From Calliopum simillimum (Eukaryota; Arthropoda; Insecta; Diptera; Lauxaniidae), in NCBI GenBank assembly GCA_951812925.1, contig OX638368.1, forward strand, positions 558,001-622,000: DNA of 64,000 nt. The letters run 5' to 3'. Shown here piece by piece: positions 45,289 to 57,200 of the stretch. Made by a program: the position numbers and the translations under genes. The notes beneath the pieces were generated by a model. It was given only the letters and a program-made list of their open reading frames with translations, was not told the origin of the DNA and did not search any database. Numbering within the stretch: the first letter of the stretch is position 1; each line of letters starts with the position of its first letter.

Positions 45289-46405
45289 CACAGTGCAACA
45301 AATTGAGTGAAAACCAATCTGAATTTGATTTCGATAACTTTTTTGGACTAACTCAAGGTTGCTGATTCTGAATCTGGCAACCATTTTTTCCTATCACGTC
45401 TGAGATCTGAGTTATCCTTGATTTAAAGTGCAGAAAACGCAATTTTCAGACAAATGGCGTACATCCAAGGAATAGTGTGTATGTATTCTCCTTTAACTCC
45501 TAGGAGGGGCATAGGGCCAATATGAAATCTCTCCATTTGTCACGATCCCTTGCGATGACTTTAATCTCTTGCCACGACTTTCCCGATTCTTGGATTTCCT
45601 TTTCCAGCGACCTCTTCCAGTTGGTTTTGGGTCTACCACGTCCTCTACTGCCTTGTGGATTCCACTCAAGAGCCTGGCGACAAACTTCGCTGTGTGGTTT
45701 CCGGAGAGTGTGACCAATCCATCTCCATTTGCGCAGCTTGAACTCGATTGCTATAGCCCTCTGATAGCATTTTTGATGTAGCTCGACATTTGATACTGTG
45801 CGAAGCCACCAAACCTTTATTATTCGCCTTAAGCATTTGTTGACGAATACTTGCAGCTTGTTCGTTAGTTGTTCAGTAGCAAGTCACGTTTCGCACCCAT
45901 ATAACAAAACTGATTTCACATTCGAATCAAAAATGCGCACTCTCGTTTTGGTGGATATAACGGATGAAGACCATATTTTGTTCAGTTGATCTTCTTCAAA
46001 CCAAAACTTAAACTTTTCCAATTGTATCATTACTTTCCGAGACATCAGCCATTGAAGTAAAGCTATCGCAAATCCCTGCAAAGGACTGTATTAATTTCGT
46101 ATAGCTTAACTTCAATGGATGATATCTCGCAAAGTAATGATACAATTAGAAAGGCTAAAGTTACGGTTTAAAGAGGAAAATCTGGGCTTTTCAATGTCGT
46201 TGACAAAAATTAACTACACTACTCTCCGAATGTACGCCATTTCTCTGAAAATATCATTTTATGCACTTTAATTCACGGATATCTCAGATCTCAGGCGTGA
46301 TAGGAAAAAACTGTTGCCAAATCCGGAATCAGCGACCCTGAATTAGTCAAAAAAAGTTATCGAAATCAAATTCAGATTTTTATGTTGCACAGTTTTATCA
46401 ATTTG
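45289..46405. mobile_element. Foldback element interrupted by a LINE fragment
   Basis: 45295-45475 (AATTTGATTTCGATAACTTT, CTGAGATCTGAG, CAAATGGCGTACAT) mirrors 46235-46400. 45990-46080 (CCAATTGTATCATTACTTT, CAGCCATTGAAGT) mirrors 46090-46165. The two pairs have different centres (about 45846 and 46086); the offset equals the length of LINE sequence lodged in the left arm, so that sequence was inserted after the foldback formed. Confidence 0.75.
45500..45988 (-). pseudogene. Non-LTR retrotransposon, C-terminal end of reverse transcriptase ORF
   Basis: The minus strand reads STKTRVRIFDSNVKSVLLYG, then CET and a TGA stop (45884-45886) where the family has Trp. It continues in frame with CLRRIIKVWWLRTVSN, LRKWRWIGHTLRKP, NPQGSRGRGRPKTNWKRS and ARDRDKWRDFILALCPS, ending at TAG (45500-45502). 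The WIGHTLRK, GRPKxxWxRS and RxxWR segments are the well-known C-terminal region of arthropod LINE reverse transcriptases. The 5' truncation is typical of LINE insertion. The single nonsense change in an otherwise open frame suggests moderate age. Confidence 0.85.
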
Positions 46406-47062
46406 TAGTATAGTGGTTTAGTAAAATCGCTTTTATTGGTATTTGTAATTTGATAACTGACCACAAATCAACATGCCTTAGCACTGAATTCTACTTTATA
46501 CTGAAAATCAGTAAAATTTGTGATATCTCTTATTTTTAGTACTACTTTTAAATTTTATCAGTGAAAATAAGGTTCCCTTTACTCTGGACGATCACATATA
46601 TAAATTCATATCGCCGCCGTCTTAGGAGAGTATTCTAGATCATAGTTTACGTGACGCAAGATCCCACTCTCTACAAAATATTAAACTATTTTTTTTTTTT
46701 TCCATTCAGGAGATATTTGACATAAACTCTGGAAAGACTAAGACTACTGGCTTCTTTAGATTCACAAATATGGAAATAAAACTTGTATGATAGGGATGCA
46801 CATTTTTTAGAGAAATTAGACAGAAAAATAATCAAAGTACTAGAGGAGTGCATCATCTCTTTCCAAGTATTTTTTTGTAAAATTTATGTCTCAGAAAGAC
46901 ATATTTGAGCAATTCGCAAGGTGTCGTAGCATTTCATAATATCTTAATGTTATAAAATGTATAAAAGATAAGAAATATTGTGTTCGAGTTCCATATGAAA
47001 GCGACTAACGATGATACAATTGCACATACTGTATACTATACATTGTTCTGTTTTACTGAGAC
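46406..47062. other. Intergenic, nothing recognised
   Basis: AT-rich sequence with no exon, RNA gene or repeat boundary seen. Confidence 0.5.
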
Positions 47063-47066
47063 AATC

Positions 47067-47829
47067 CACGGTGTTCAAACAAACAATGTATCTTATTGGG
47101 ACGACGCAGGGTACCCTTGTTTTTTGCTGATATCAATAGTTCTAAATCTCAAGCGTAAAATAACATGCTTTTAAAATCGAAATCTTGGCCTTTTTTTATT
47201 TTTTGGCAAAATGGGTTAATACTTAGTTAGTTTTCATAGATCTTTTAAGGAAAGTAAAAAAAAAATCATTTTTCATCAGTATTTGTCGGCACTGATTTTA
47301 GGATATCTTAACTTAAAAGTGCTAAAAACATGGTTTTTCGCTATTTTTGAGGCGCGATCACAAGACTAGGTTGTTTTTGGATACAAAACGAGATATAGTG
47401 GTGGAAAGTCTTAGCATTTCTCTTCAAAATTCAATTTTAATTATGTCGATATCTACTTTTTTCATATCCTAAAAAGTTGAAAAAATCCAAAAAACACGTT
47501 TCTTATTGCAGTTTAGGATAGTAAGGAGGAAAAAAAGAAATTGACATAATTAAAATAAAGTTTTACCGAATAATATTATTTTTAACACTTTTAAGTTACG
47601 ATATCTCAAAAACCATAAGAGATACAAAAATTTTGAGACCGGACTCGGAATCAACATTGACAAATACATCGAAAATTGCTATCTATTAACCCATTTTGCC
47701 AAATAAAAAGTACCAAGGCTTCGATTTGAAAAAGCATGTCATTTTACAGAAGAGATTTAGGACTTCTTATTTTAGCAAAAAAAGTGTACCCCACGTCGTC
47801 CCATTAAGATAGATTGTTTGAACACCGTG
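47067..47829. mobile_element. CACGG-terminated foldback element 3, 763 bp, TSD AATC
   Basis: Ends CACGGTGTTCAAACAAACAA and, on the right, GATTGTTTGAACACCGTG. AATC precedes (47063-47066) and follows (47830-47833). Mirrored blocks include GGGACGACG with CGTCGTCCC and CAAAATGGGTTAATA with TTAACCCATTTTGCC. The arms are more diverged than in elements 1 and 2. It lies just downstream (about 190 bp) of the dpr stop codon's poly(A) signal. Confidence 0.85.
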
Positions 47830-48021
47830 AATCGTATAAAAAAGAGCGAGTTCATAAGCAATACATTTTTGTTGAGAGAGTCTTTTGACATTCTCTCTTT
47901 GCAAATCACTGCTAGAAGATACCTTTTGAATTGTCCAATTGTGTTTTTCTTAATTTTTACTATGTATTGTATTATTTTCTAACATAGAAATACGTTTTCC
48001 TAATCACAAGCAAATATTTGA

Positions 48022-48027
48022 TTTATT
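48022..48027 (-). terminator. Candidate poly(A) signal of the dpr gene
   Basis: AATAAA on the minus strand 36 bases after the dpr stop codon. Another AATAAA overlaps the stop itself (48060-48065). Either would give a very short 3' untranslated region, so a longer one cannot be excluded. Confidence 0.4.
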
Positions 48028-48063
48028 GCAAAAGTTTAAGTTCTCACATGTCGTATCCTTTTA

Positions 48064-48233
48064 TTATCTTCTTACTTTGCATGGCAGTGAAGTTCTCACT
48101 AAATATTGTTGGGCATAGTAAGCTGTCATCAGGCAAATCATAAGATATGGCAATTGCAGTCGAGTTGCCTGTTCATGTTGCATGGCTGCAGGATGTTCGC
48201 TTTTGATGACGTGCACAAGTACGCTGTCCGAGT
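48064..48233 (-). CDS. dpr last exon: end of Ig2 and C-terminal tail
   Basis: 170 nt. The acceptor TTATAG is preceded by a T-rich run. The junction codon gives Asn, so the joined protein reads CVPSNSNSDSVLVHVIKSEH, keeping the spacing I recall for fly Dpr proteins. SEHPAAMQH is a conserved Dpr stretch. The tail LQLPYLMICLMTAYYAQQYL is hydrophobic, which fits a GPI-anchor signal or short membrane segment, but it ends in basic VRTSLPCKVRR, unusual for a GPI signal. A GTAAGA inside the last codons (after TGCAAA) could serve as a donor to a further 3' exon. Confidence 0.85.
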
Positions 48234-51200
48234 CTATAATAAAAAAAAAATACTTTTGTTGTATTGAAAATAATTGCACCTTTCCTTTTGTTAATTATAG
48301 GTGGGTATACGTAAATGTCTGTCTCTCATTTTAAATTTTGTCATGCAAATGTGTGGCCTTAACCTTTTCATAATATATATAACACATTATATATTATTCC
48401 TTAATTAAGTGAATACATAATTAAATTCTAATCACCAAATATATTGCACAAAAAATTTAAAATTTTTCTATTGTTCCAGTTAAATTCTTTTGGTGAAAAA
48501 ATTTCTGCCATCGATACTCATAATTTAATTTTATTTCTTTTATCTAAAAATAATCATAGCGTGGGCATCCCTTAAGAGTTTTCCTTTTCTTTCTCTGTTT
48601 TTATTTTTCGATTTTTTGTTTTGATCCAACGCATATTAAAATTCAATTCCCATTTCATTTCACATTTTTTGCATCAAACACAGCTTTCAGTAACTGCGCT
48701 AAGAATTTTTTACCTGTTTTGCAGGGCGCACATTAGCATTTCTCCAACTTTTCTGTGAAGTTGTGTCGACGTTTCGTCCCAACTCCCACAGTGTGGTGGT
48801 GTGTGTAAAATACCACGACGCGTGTCTAGGATTTTATTGACATTCCTGAACAGCTTAGTGAAATTTTGCTTCAGTACCGAATACATTTTTTTTTTTTGCA
48901 TGAAAAAGGAGCGGAATTTTTGTTTTTCTACAGCTCAATCGAATCAATTTGCTTTTATTATATTTCACATTTCATTTTATTATATTTCTGCAATTTTAAG
49001 GATTTTTTTTGCGTTTTTTTTTGTAATCTTTAAAGAATTTGCAGTGTTCACGTGAATGAACAGTTTAGATGAGCAAATATTTTAGGTCTTTTTTTGTCAT
49101 TTCCTTTTGAGTTTGATAACTTTCTTGATTTTTGTATGCATATTTGGAAATTTTATAATATGACATTCAGGACCTTGTTATTTCACATATTTAGTCTCAA
49201 AAGAAAATACTGCTCCATTGTCTTGATGACTATCAAAGTAAAAGTGTTTCAAAGAAATTACAAATTAATTGCATACGCATAGACCAATAATTTTTAATAT
49301 AAATTCAAAATCAAGTTAAGACCAAGTTGTTGCACAAGTTTATTCAAGGACTTTCATCAACATGAAACAAGACTTCAAGGATAGCAAAGAACCTACAACA
49401 TCGTTATATTTGATATAATCGATCTCTTGAGGTGGTGAAAAAATAGAGTTAAAGGGAGGAAAAAATCAAATTGGAAATTCCATTGTAAACTTGAACATCA
49501 GCTTGCAAGCCTCTTTGCACTCGCACTGCAAATATACAAACATACACACACATAGATAAACTAAAACAAAATGTAAAAAATTTTGAAAAAGAAAACTAAA
49601 AACTAAAAATAAAATTACTTCACTCAACAAACTTAAATTAAAATCATACCTAAGTCAACATTTACATTACAGCAACAGCCTCATGCAGTGTAGTAGCCAT
49701 ACCAACAGCAGCAGCAGCAAGGATGACGTAAAACTTGCCACATGCGGCTGACGGAAGGATAAACAGGGATTCCAGTGTATATGCAGAATACAGACCGAAC
49801 GCGTAAAACACACGTTGCACACATGCAACAGTAATGTACAGCTTGAGGCAATGTTTGCGTTTTGTTTGTGTTAATGTGCGAGTGTGTGCAGAAAGCCGTT
49901 AAGAAACTTTATCCTGAGATATTCTAATGTACACAGATATATGTGAGTACTCAAAGGGAAAAAAGTTCTTTGAAAAGCTTACTGAAGTCCTTCTTTTTCA
50001 GTCTTCAGCTCTTACGCTATGGTGCATTCTTAAGAAGCGCTTGAAATATTTCCCAATGAGTAATTACTAACTTAAGTCTTTTCGTAAGGCTAACGTAAGC
50101 TTTAAGACACGCACCGTTAACTAGAAAAATGGTTCATATGGATCGTAAGTCCCTAGTCCTTAAAAATAAGCTCTTCGGAAATCTTTTCGAAGTACTTTTT
50201 TCCCTTTGGAAACGTTGCACATGTGCACAAACAAATATAATGTATACATATTTATAATTAAACACATCCACATGCCTCTTGCGAAATGCTTTTTAGCATC
50301 CTTTGAGCCTAAGTATCTATATGTTTATGCATTAAATTGGTGATTGTCTTGTAATTACGGTGAAGCAGGAGGCCGCATCAGTTGTTACAAGAGCGGATTA
50401 GCTAAGGATTAGGTACATGCACTTTCGTTTGTGTTGCTTTTGTTATATATGGGAATAAACATTTTGAATAAAACAAATTATTTACCATTCTTATTCACAA
50501 AAATAAAATTAAGTTGGCGCTTTGGGCCTAAGATGGTTCATTTAATGCATACATGGGGGGATCCATGCGAAATTTTTCGACAAAAAATAAAAATCGATTT
50601 TTACCCCGGAAATGTGTTCCTCAAGAAGTTCCGATGACCCATTAAAATTTTTACGGAAATCGCCAAACCCAATATACCCACTAAACAGATTGTTGTGTAG
50701 AGCGATTTTCCCGTTTTTTAATGATTTTCAGACGTGAGTAACTCGAAATGAGTGCATTTTCCTGAAAAATATTTTCGTCGCGGATAAAAAAAATTTTTGC
50801 GCATGCGCAATATGATTTTTTTCCCATTTACATTTGTTTTTCTACTTTTCATATCATGGGCTCCAAAATTTTTTATCTCACCCGGTCTCAAAATGTTCGT
50901 GGAGACTTCCATATTGGTCTCAGAAGCTTGATATGGCTGATGCGCGGCAAAATAAAAAACTCGATTTTAAAGGTAATCTGCACGCTTATTCTCATTATAT
51001 ACTGATTTTTCGATCATATAATCATTCAATTTTATCTAAGAGATGATTCAATTTACTTGATTCAACATTATGATGCTGTTTATAGAACAAGCGGCACTGA
51101 TAAATGTTGAATCGAGTTAATCGAACAATGGCAGGTATAGTATATTTAGGCAAAATTTTTTAAATTCCTTTAGCTACCGAAGAACTCCAATTAAACTCTG

Positions 51201-54200
51201 CCGTTTTTTGCCGTCAGAGAGTTATCTCTAAATTTGGTCAAAAAATAGATTTTTATGAAAACAATCGTCAAAAATATTAGGTAGAATTTTTAATTTGCAC
51301 GCCTTTCAGAATGTTTCCGTTCACCTATGAACCTGAAAATTTGCATGTTTTTGATGCAGTGAAATGTGAAAAATAATTTATGGCCACCGTGTTTTTAGGG
51401 TGTGCCACCGTGCGACGGTAAACGAAATTTTACAGTACATATTGCGAATGCTTAATATAACTTCGCTTTTCTTTTCCAGATTGCAGAATTCTTGCACTGT
51501 GTGGTAAGGTAAGTCTACATATATATTTTCGTTGATGTTTTATGTAAATTACAAAATAACATTAATGCTAAAAGACTCATTACGTTTGTGTCAAACGTGT
51601 TCTCTTCTGAATTAAATACAAAATTCAAAGCCACACAAATTCAAATAAAGCAATCGAAAGCACACAACCAAAAAACAAACACAACTGCAACAACCCTTTG
51701 AACTGCAGCTGCAATCAATCTTGTCATTCAGTCAGTCATTCATTCATTCAGTCAAATAGTAAACGCTAAATTTCACCGAAATGTTTAAATGTTTATTTAT
51801 CATTGTGGGCAATGTGTGTTTATGTTAAATGTGTTGTTGTTATTGCCTACAACACACACACACAGGCTGCGTTTGGCAAAGAGCAACATGAATTTAGCTG
51901 GGGATATACTTGTTAACCCTCATCTCCCCAACATATTTTTAGTAACACAAGTCCACATCATGGGTAAATTTTACCCATAACTTAAAAACATTCTGTTTTG
52001 GTCAATATCTCAAATTTTTAACGAAACTTAGTTATTTCTACCTTAGCAATCTAATATCAAGGTGAATTGAAAGGAAAATAAGTCATATCTGGTGTTTTTT
52101 ATATATATTTTAAGAAAACTTTGAAAATAAATAATTTTTACATTAATTCATTGGCAATTTTTTGAAACACAAAAAAAAAAAAAATATAATGTTTTATGTA
52201 ACAACTTACATTTTTTATATAAACAAAATAAAGTTTTTTTATATTATTATCAATTCAATTAAATAACATTTCAAAATTTTTTATACAAGCTCATAAAAAA
52301 GTACCAAAAAAATAAAACAAATAAGGATGTGCATGTACTGCAAATCATAGCCCTATGCTCAGAGCAAAAAGGTTTTTTACACCAAATTCAAAGGTTTTTA
52401 GTTTTTCGGTCTTTTTTTGCCGGACATTAGAAACATCTGACAGGTTTTTCTAGTACAACATTGGTTGTTTTCTGAGTGGACTAAAAGTACGAAAAATTTT
52501 CATTATAAGCTCCTTCAAACTTTTTCGAAGTTGTGTGATTTGGTATCTGCTTTTTAACTTTGGTTAAAACAATGAGTGTTAAATTTCTTTCAAAATTTTA
52601 ATTATTTCGTCGTCATGTTTTACTTTTTTTCGTGGCATTTTTTACTATTTTCAATCAAAACGAAAAAAAAAAAACTTACATAAGTCCACAACATGGGTAA
52701 AATTTACCCGAAAAAAAAATTAAAACGCTATACCTCCGACAACCGACGACGACCGCTTGCGACAAAGCCCACAACAAAAGGAGAATACAGTGAGGTAATT
52801 TACATGCCCTTACTTCGTTTTTTTGTTAGTTTTTTAGCGAATTATTACGAAAACAAACTTCGCATGGGTAAATTTTACCCATGATGTGGATTTGAGTGTT
52901 AATTTGCGTGCTGTTTTTTGTTTGTCTATTTAACATTTGAAACATTTTCGCTCTGAGTGACAGTGGGCGGTCGGTCGATAACTCGGAATTGGAGCTTTGT
53001 TTGTTTTTTGGGAAAATTGTAAAAAACTGTCTAAAATCACAATTAGTTGACGTTTTATGTGATTTGAATTAAAAATTTGTCATTAATTTTTATCTCTGTT
53101 AAATTAAGACTTTTTTCTATTTCGTTTGATTTTGATGAATTTACCTCAATGTTGGCCGAAATGTAAGCAATGTTTTTGTTTCTTTTTGTTAATATACCAA
53201 TTGGGGATGAGAGAGCTCAACATATTAATTGAAAGCATATCTGTGGACTTTTGATGGATTTTTAATGAAGAGAGACTTAGAATGTTTGGATAAAAATCCA
53301 CAGATATGTTTTAAGTTTACACAGCTGATCACACTGAAATAATTTCAAAAACTTTTTATGGAAATGTGCTTGTTGTGTTTGTGGAATATATAAAAAGTTT
53401 TTCTAAGCCCTTACAAGGCCTTAAACTCATTTTTTTTACAATAGTTATGTCTCTAGGTTTTTGTCAAATCTCTGAAGAAATTTTGCATGCTTTAACTGTT
53501 TATAGACATAGTTCTTCAGATTCAACCTTAAGTGAGGCATTTCATTAAACCTGATAATCTAAGGATAAATTTGCTGTATATTAACACCTTTGATTCCTTA
53601 ACTTATGCTATATTCATCCCAAGCGCTCATCTCTAGTTACAAGCTTGCTGCAGCGAGTCAATATAAATTGAATATAAATACTTTTACTGTAAGGGTATAT
53701 CACGTACACCAAAGGATAAAAACAACAACAACAGCAAAATTACCCAACAGCCAACAAAGTTAATTGCTGTTTGAGTATGCAGCACTATACGCTAAATAAA
53801 CACCTACTCTGGGAAAATATGCACTAACTGTGCGCCATTTCAGCAGATTCGCAATTACACATTCGAATGCGATTTGTTGTTATTGTTATTTATACACAGA
53901 TACATATATACACACATATAATAGACACTTTAACCAATCGCTTTTCGTTTTTCACATAAGAAATAAAACAATTTTGCAATATAATCGAAATTGTTAAAGT
54001 AAATGACAAATGAATAAACGAAAAAAAAAAAAATAGTTTGATTTTTTTATTGGAAAATTGATAAAATTTTTGTGCAAATCCACACATGCACACATACACA
54101 CCCACTTGAACACCTTTAAAAAAACAGTGGCATTTTGTTATTGAATATCAATCAATTTGCAATTTATTTTTATGATGAGAAAGAAAAAATACGAACTCTG

Positions 54201-57200
54201 TTGAAACAGAAAAATGTGTGGGCAAAGGGTTTGTTTCCGAATTTTATCAACGTAATGTGTCATCCTTAATGTCTTTTAGATTGATCACAAATAAATATGT
54301 AAATATTCGAATATGTACATCATTAAATTAATATTAGCAAAAATATTGCTGTTCGCAAAACATATTTTCCTTTGTATTAAAAAATTTTCCTCGAATTTTT
54401 CACATCTTCAATCTGTTTGATTTACTATGTATTAGTCTAAGACCCGGCAGTAAAAAAACGTATCGATAAAGTTTTTAGTTAAAACCTAATTTTTACATTT
54501 ATTTAGGAATGGGGGAATATATTTTTTCTGGGTTGCCTCTCAAAATGTGGCCGCAAAAATTATCAAATTGCGATAACTTATGAACCGTGAGTCTCACGGG
54601 GAAAAGTGTCAGAATCTTTTTTATGAAGAGTCATATGCTCTATATGTAATTTTAATTTTATGTTAAAAAAAAATTTACCGTTTAAGAATTATTTATTAAA
54701 AACCGATTTTTTTACGCAATAAACAATAAACGTAAAAAAATTGGTTTTTAATAAATGCCTCCTAAACGGTACATTTTTTTTTACATATGGCTGTGATCAT
54801 CTCACTTTTTTCGAAATTTGCAGTTGGGTTCTCTGATTTTTATAAAAATTCACAGAGATGTTCTAAGTGCTTAGCGTGGAGACCTCTCATTATTAGTTTT
54901 GCGAAAAATAATTTTTTTTCCAAGTTATGGGCATGGAACTTCAGAGTGTTCAAGTGGTGTTTTTGGGAAAAATCGATGCAATTTTTTTTTCTCAGTCCCG
55001 CCATTTTGTCAAAAATAAATTTTTTAAATTTTTGTTTTTGGATTCTTGTAGCATTTTAAACGTTAATTTATTTTCCATTTTTAAATTTGGAAAATTTTGA
55101 AAATTTACAAAATGGCGGCCATTTTTGAAAAATCTTAAAAGTTGATTATCTCAAAATAATGTTCTTTTTATTTTTTTATTTTTTTTTTTTACAAAAAGGT
55201 GAATGAAATACAAACATTTTGTAGAAGACTTATTTTGCGCTAAATGGCTGCGAGGGCCACAGGAACTTTTTTTCTAAAAAGTCACGTGACAATTTTTTTA
55301 ACCTTGTTTTGTGCTTTCATTTACACCCACTAGGTGGCCAAAAAAAAAATTTCAAAGTACAAGGATATAACTTCCATTACTTAGAAAATAGAAGATATAC
55401 CAAAAGAACCAATATTTCCTATATGAATCATAAAAATAAGTATTGACGAAATGGCGGCTATGTTTTGAAAAATCTTAAAAATCAATTTTCCAAAAAAAAT
55501 TTTTTTATTTTTTTTGTTTACTTAAGTGTTTTGAAAAACGAATGTTCATCATAACCTTTCAAAAGATTTCCTTAAAAAAACTTTTAAGAAAAAAAAATTT
55601 TTTTTTTTTTGGAAAATTGATTTTTAAGATTTTTCAAAACATGGCCGTCATTTCGTCAATACTTATTTTTATGATTCATATAGGAAACATTGGTTTTTTT
55701 GGTATAGCTTCTACTTTCTAAGTAATGGAAGTTATATCATTGCACTTTGAAATTTTTTTTTTTGGCCACCTAGTGGGTGTAAATGAAAGCACAAAACAAA
55801 GTTAAAAAAATTGTCACGTGACTTTTTAGAAAAAAAGTTCCTGTGGCTCTCGCAGCAATTAAGCGCAAAACAAGTCTTCTACAAAATGTTTGTATTTTAT
55901 TCACCTTTTTGTAAAAAAAAAAATAAAAAAATAAAAAGAATATTATTTTGAGATAATCAACTTTTAAGATTTTTCAAAAAATGGCCGCCATTTTGTAAAT
56001 TTTCAAAATTTTCCAAATTTAAAAATGGAAAATAAATTAACGTTTAAAATGCTACAAGAATCCGAAAACAAAAATTTAAAAAATTTATTTTTGACAAAAT
56101 GGCGGGACTTAGAAAAAAAAATTGCATCGATTTTTCGCAAAAACACCACTTGGACACTCTGAAGTTCCATGCCCATTACTTGGAAAAAAATTTTTTTTCG
56201 CAAAACTAATAAGGAGAGGTCTCCCTGCTAAGCACTTAGAACATCTCTGTGAATTTTTATAAAAATCAGAGAACACAACTGCAAATTTCGAAAAAAGTGA
56301 GATGATCACAGCCATATAATAAAAATTACTTGTAGAGCATATGACTCTCCATAAAAAAGATCTGAGCACTTTTTCTCGTGCGAATCACGGTTCATAAGTT
56401 ATTGCAATTTGATAATACTTGCGGTCACGTTTTAATAGGCAACCCGCCAAAAATATGTTCCCCCATTCATAAATATATGTAAAAACTAAATTTTATTAAA
56501 AACTCGATCGATACGTTTTTTTACTGCCGGATCTCGTACTATATCGAATCATAATATAAAGTGTATCGCATAAGGTTATGAAGCTTCTAGTAAGTGATTT
56601 AGGAGGCTTAGACTAACGAAAACTTGCTCCTGAGGGGGGGGGGGGGGGCGGTCTTTAATGTCTCTTTGAGTAGTTATAGGTTTAAAACCGCGTGTTACAT
56701 AGAAAAGTATATTTTTCCAGCGTCACATTAGAAAGTTGGTATGAAAAATGTACTACCGAATTAAAGAAAACTTAACAAAGATTCCAACAAAATTATAAAA
56801 GGGTATGTTAATAAGATCTATTTCCACAACTTGCAGAATTTTGCACTCACTTGAATTGCTCGGCACACATGTATAATTGCCGGAATCTGTTGGCACTACT
56901 CGCGCTATCACTAATTTGCTTGTTTTTGTTATGCGTTCCGTCAACACGTTGATGCCGCCACGTTGTGAATAGTTGATCAGGTCACCATCTTTATACCAAT
57001 ATATATAGGTAGTCGGCGCTGGTGCTTGCTGTGCGATGCAAGTTAAATTGATGTCACTGCCACTTTTGAAGAATAATTCAGGGCTTGCTAGTATTTTTGC
57101 TTTCGAAACTAAAAGTTAAGAGAAAAGCATTGACAGATATCGGTATATCATCATTTATAAAACAAGCTTAAATTGTATATTTTTTTTGAAACATAACTTT

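Larger units (their letters stand above)
48234..56850 (-). other. dpr last intron, 8.6 kb
   Basis: Donor GTGAGT at the right end and acceptor TTATAG at the left. Apart from the mobile elements listed separately it is AT-rich. A CA run lies near 51852-51864 and ATTC/AGTC repeats near 51720-51760. I found no exon with Ig features inside it; 48680-48900 is less AT-rich but has no recognisable product. Confidence 0.75.

Noticed and set aside
54787..56369. Frames of 66-90 codons in both directions
   Set aside because: Mirror images within the 2.1 kb palindrome; no coding signature.
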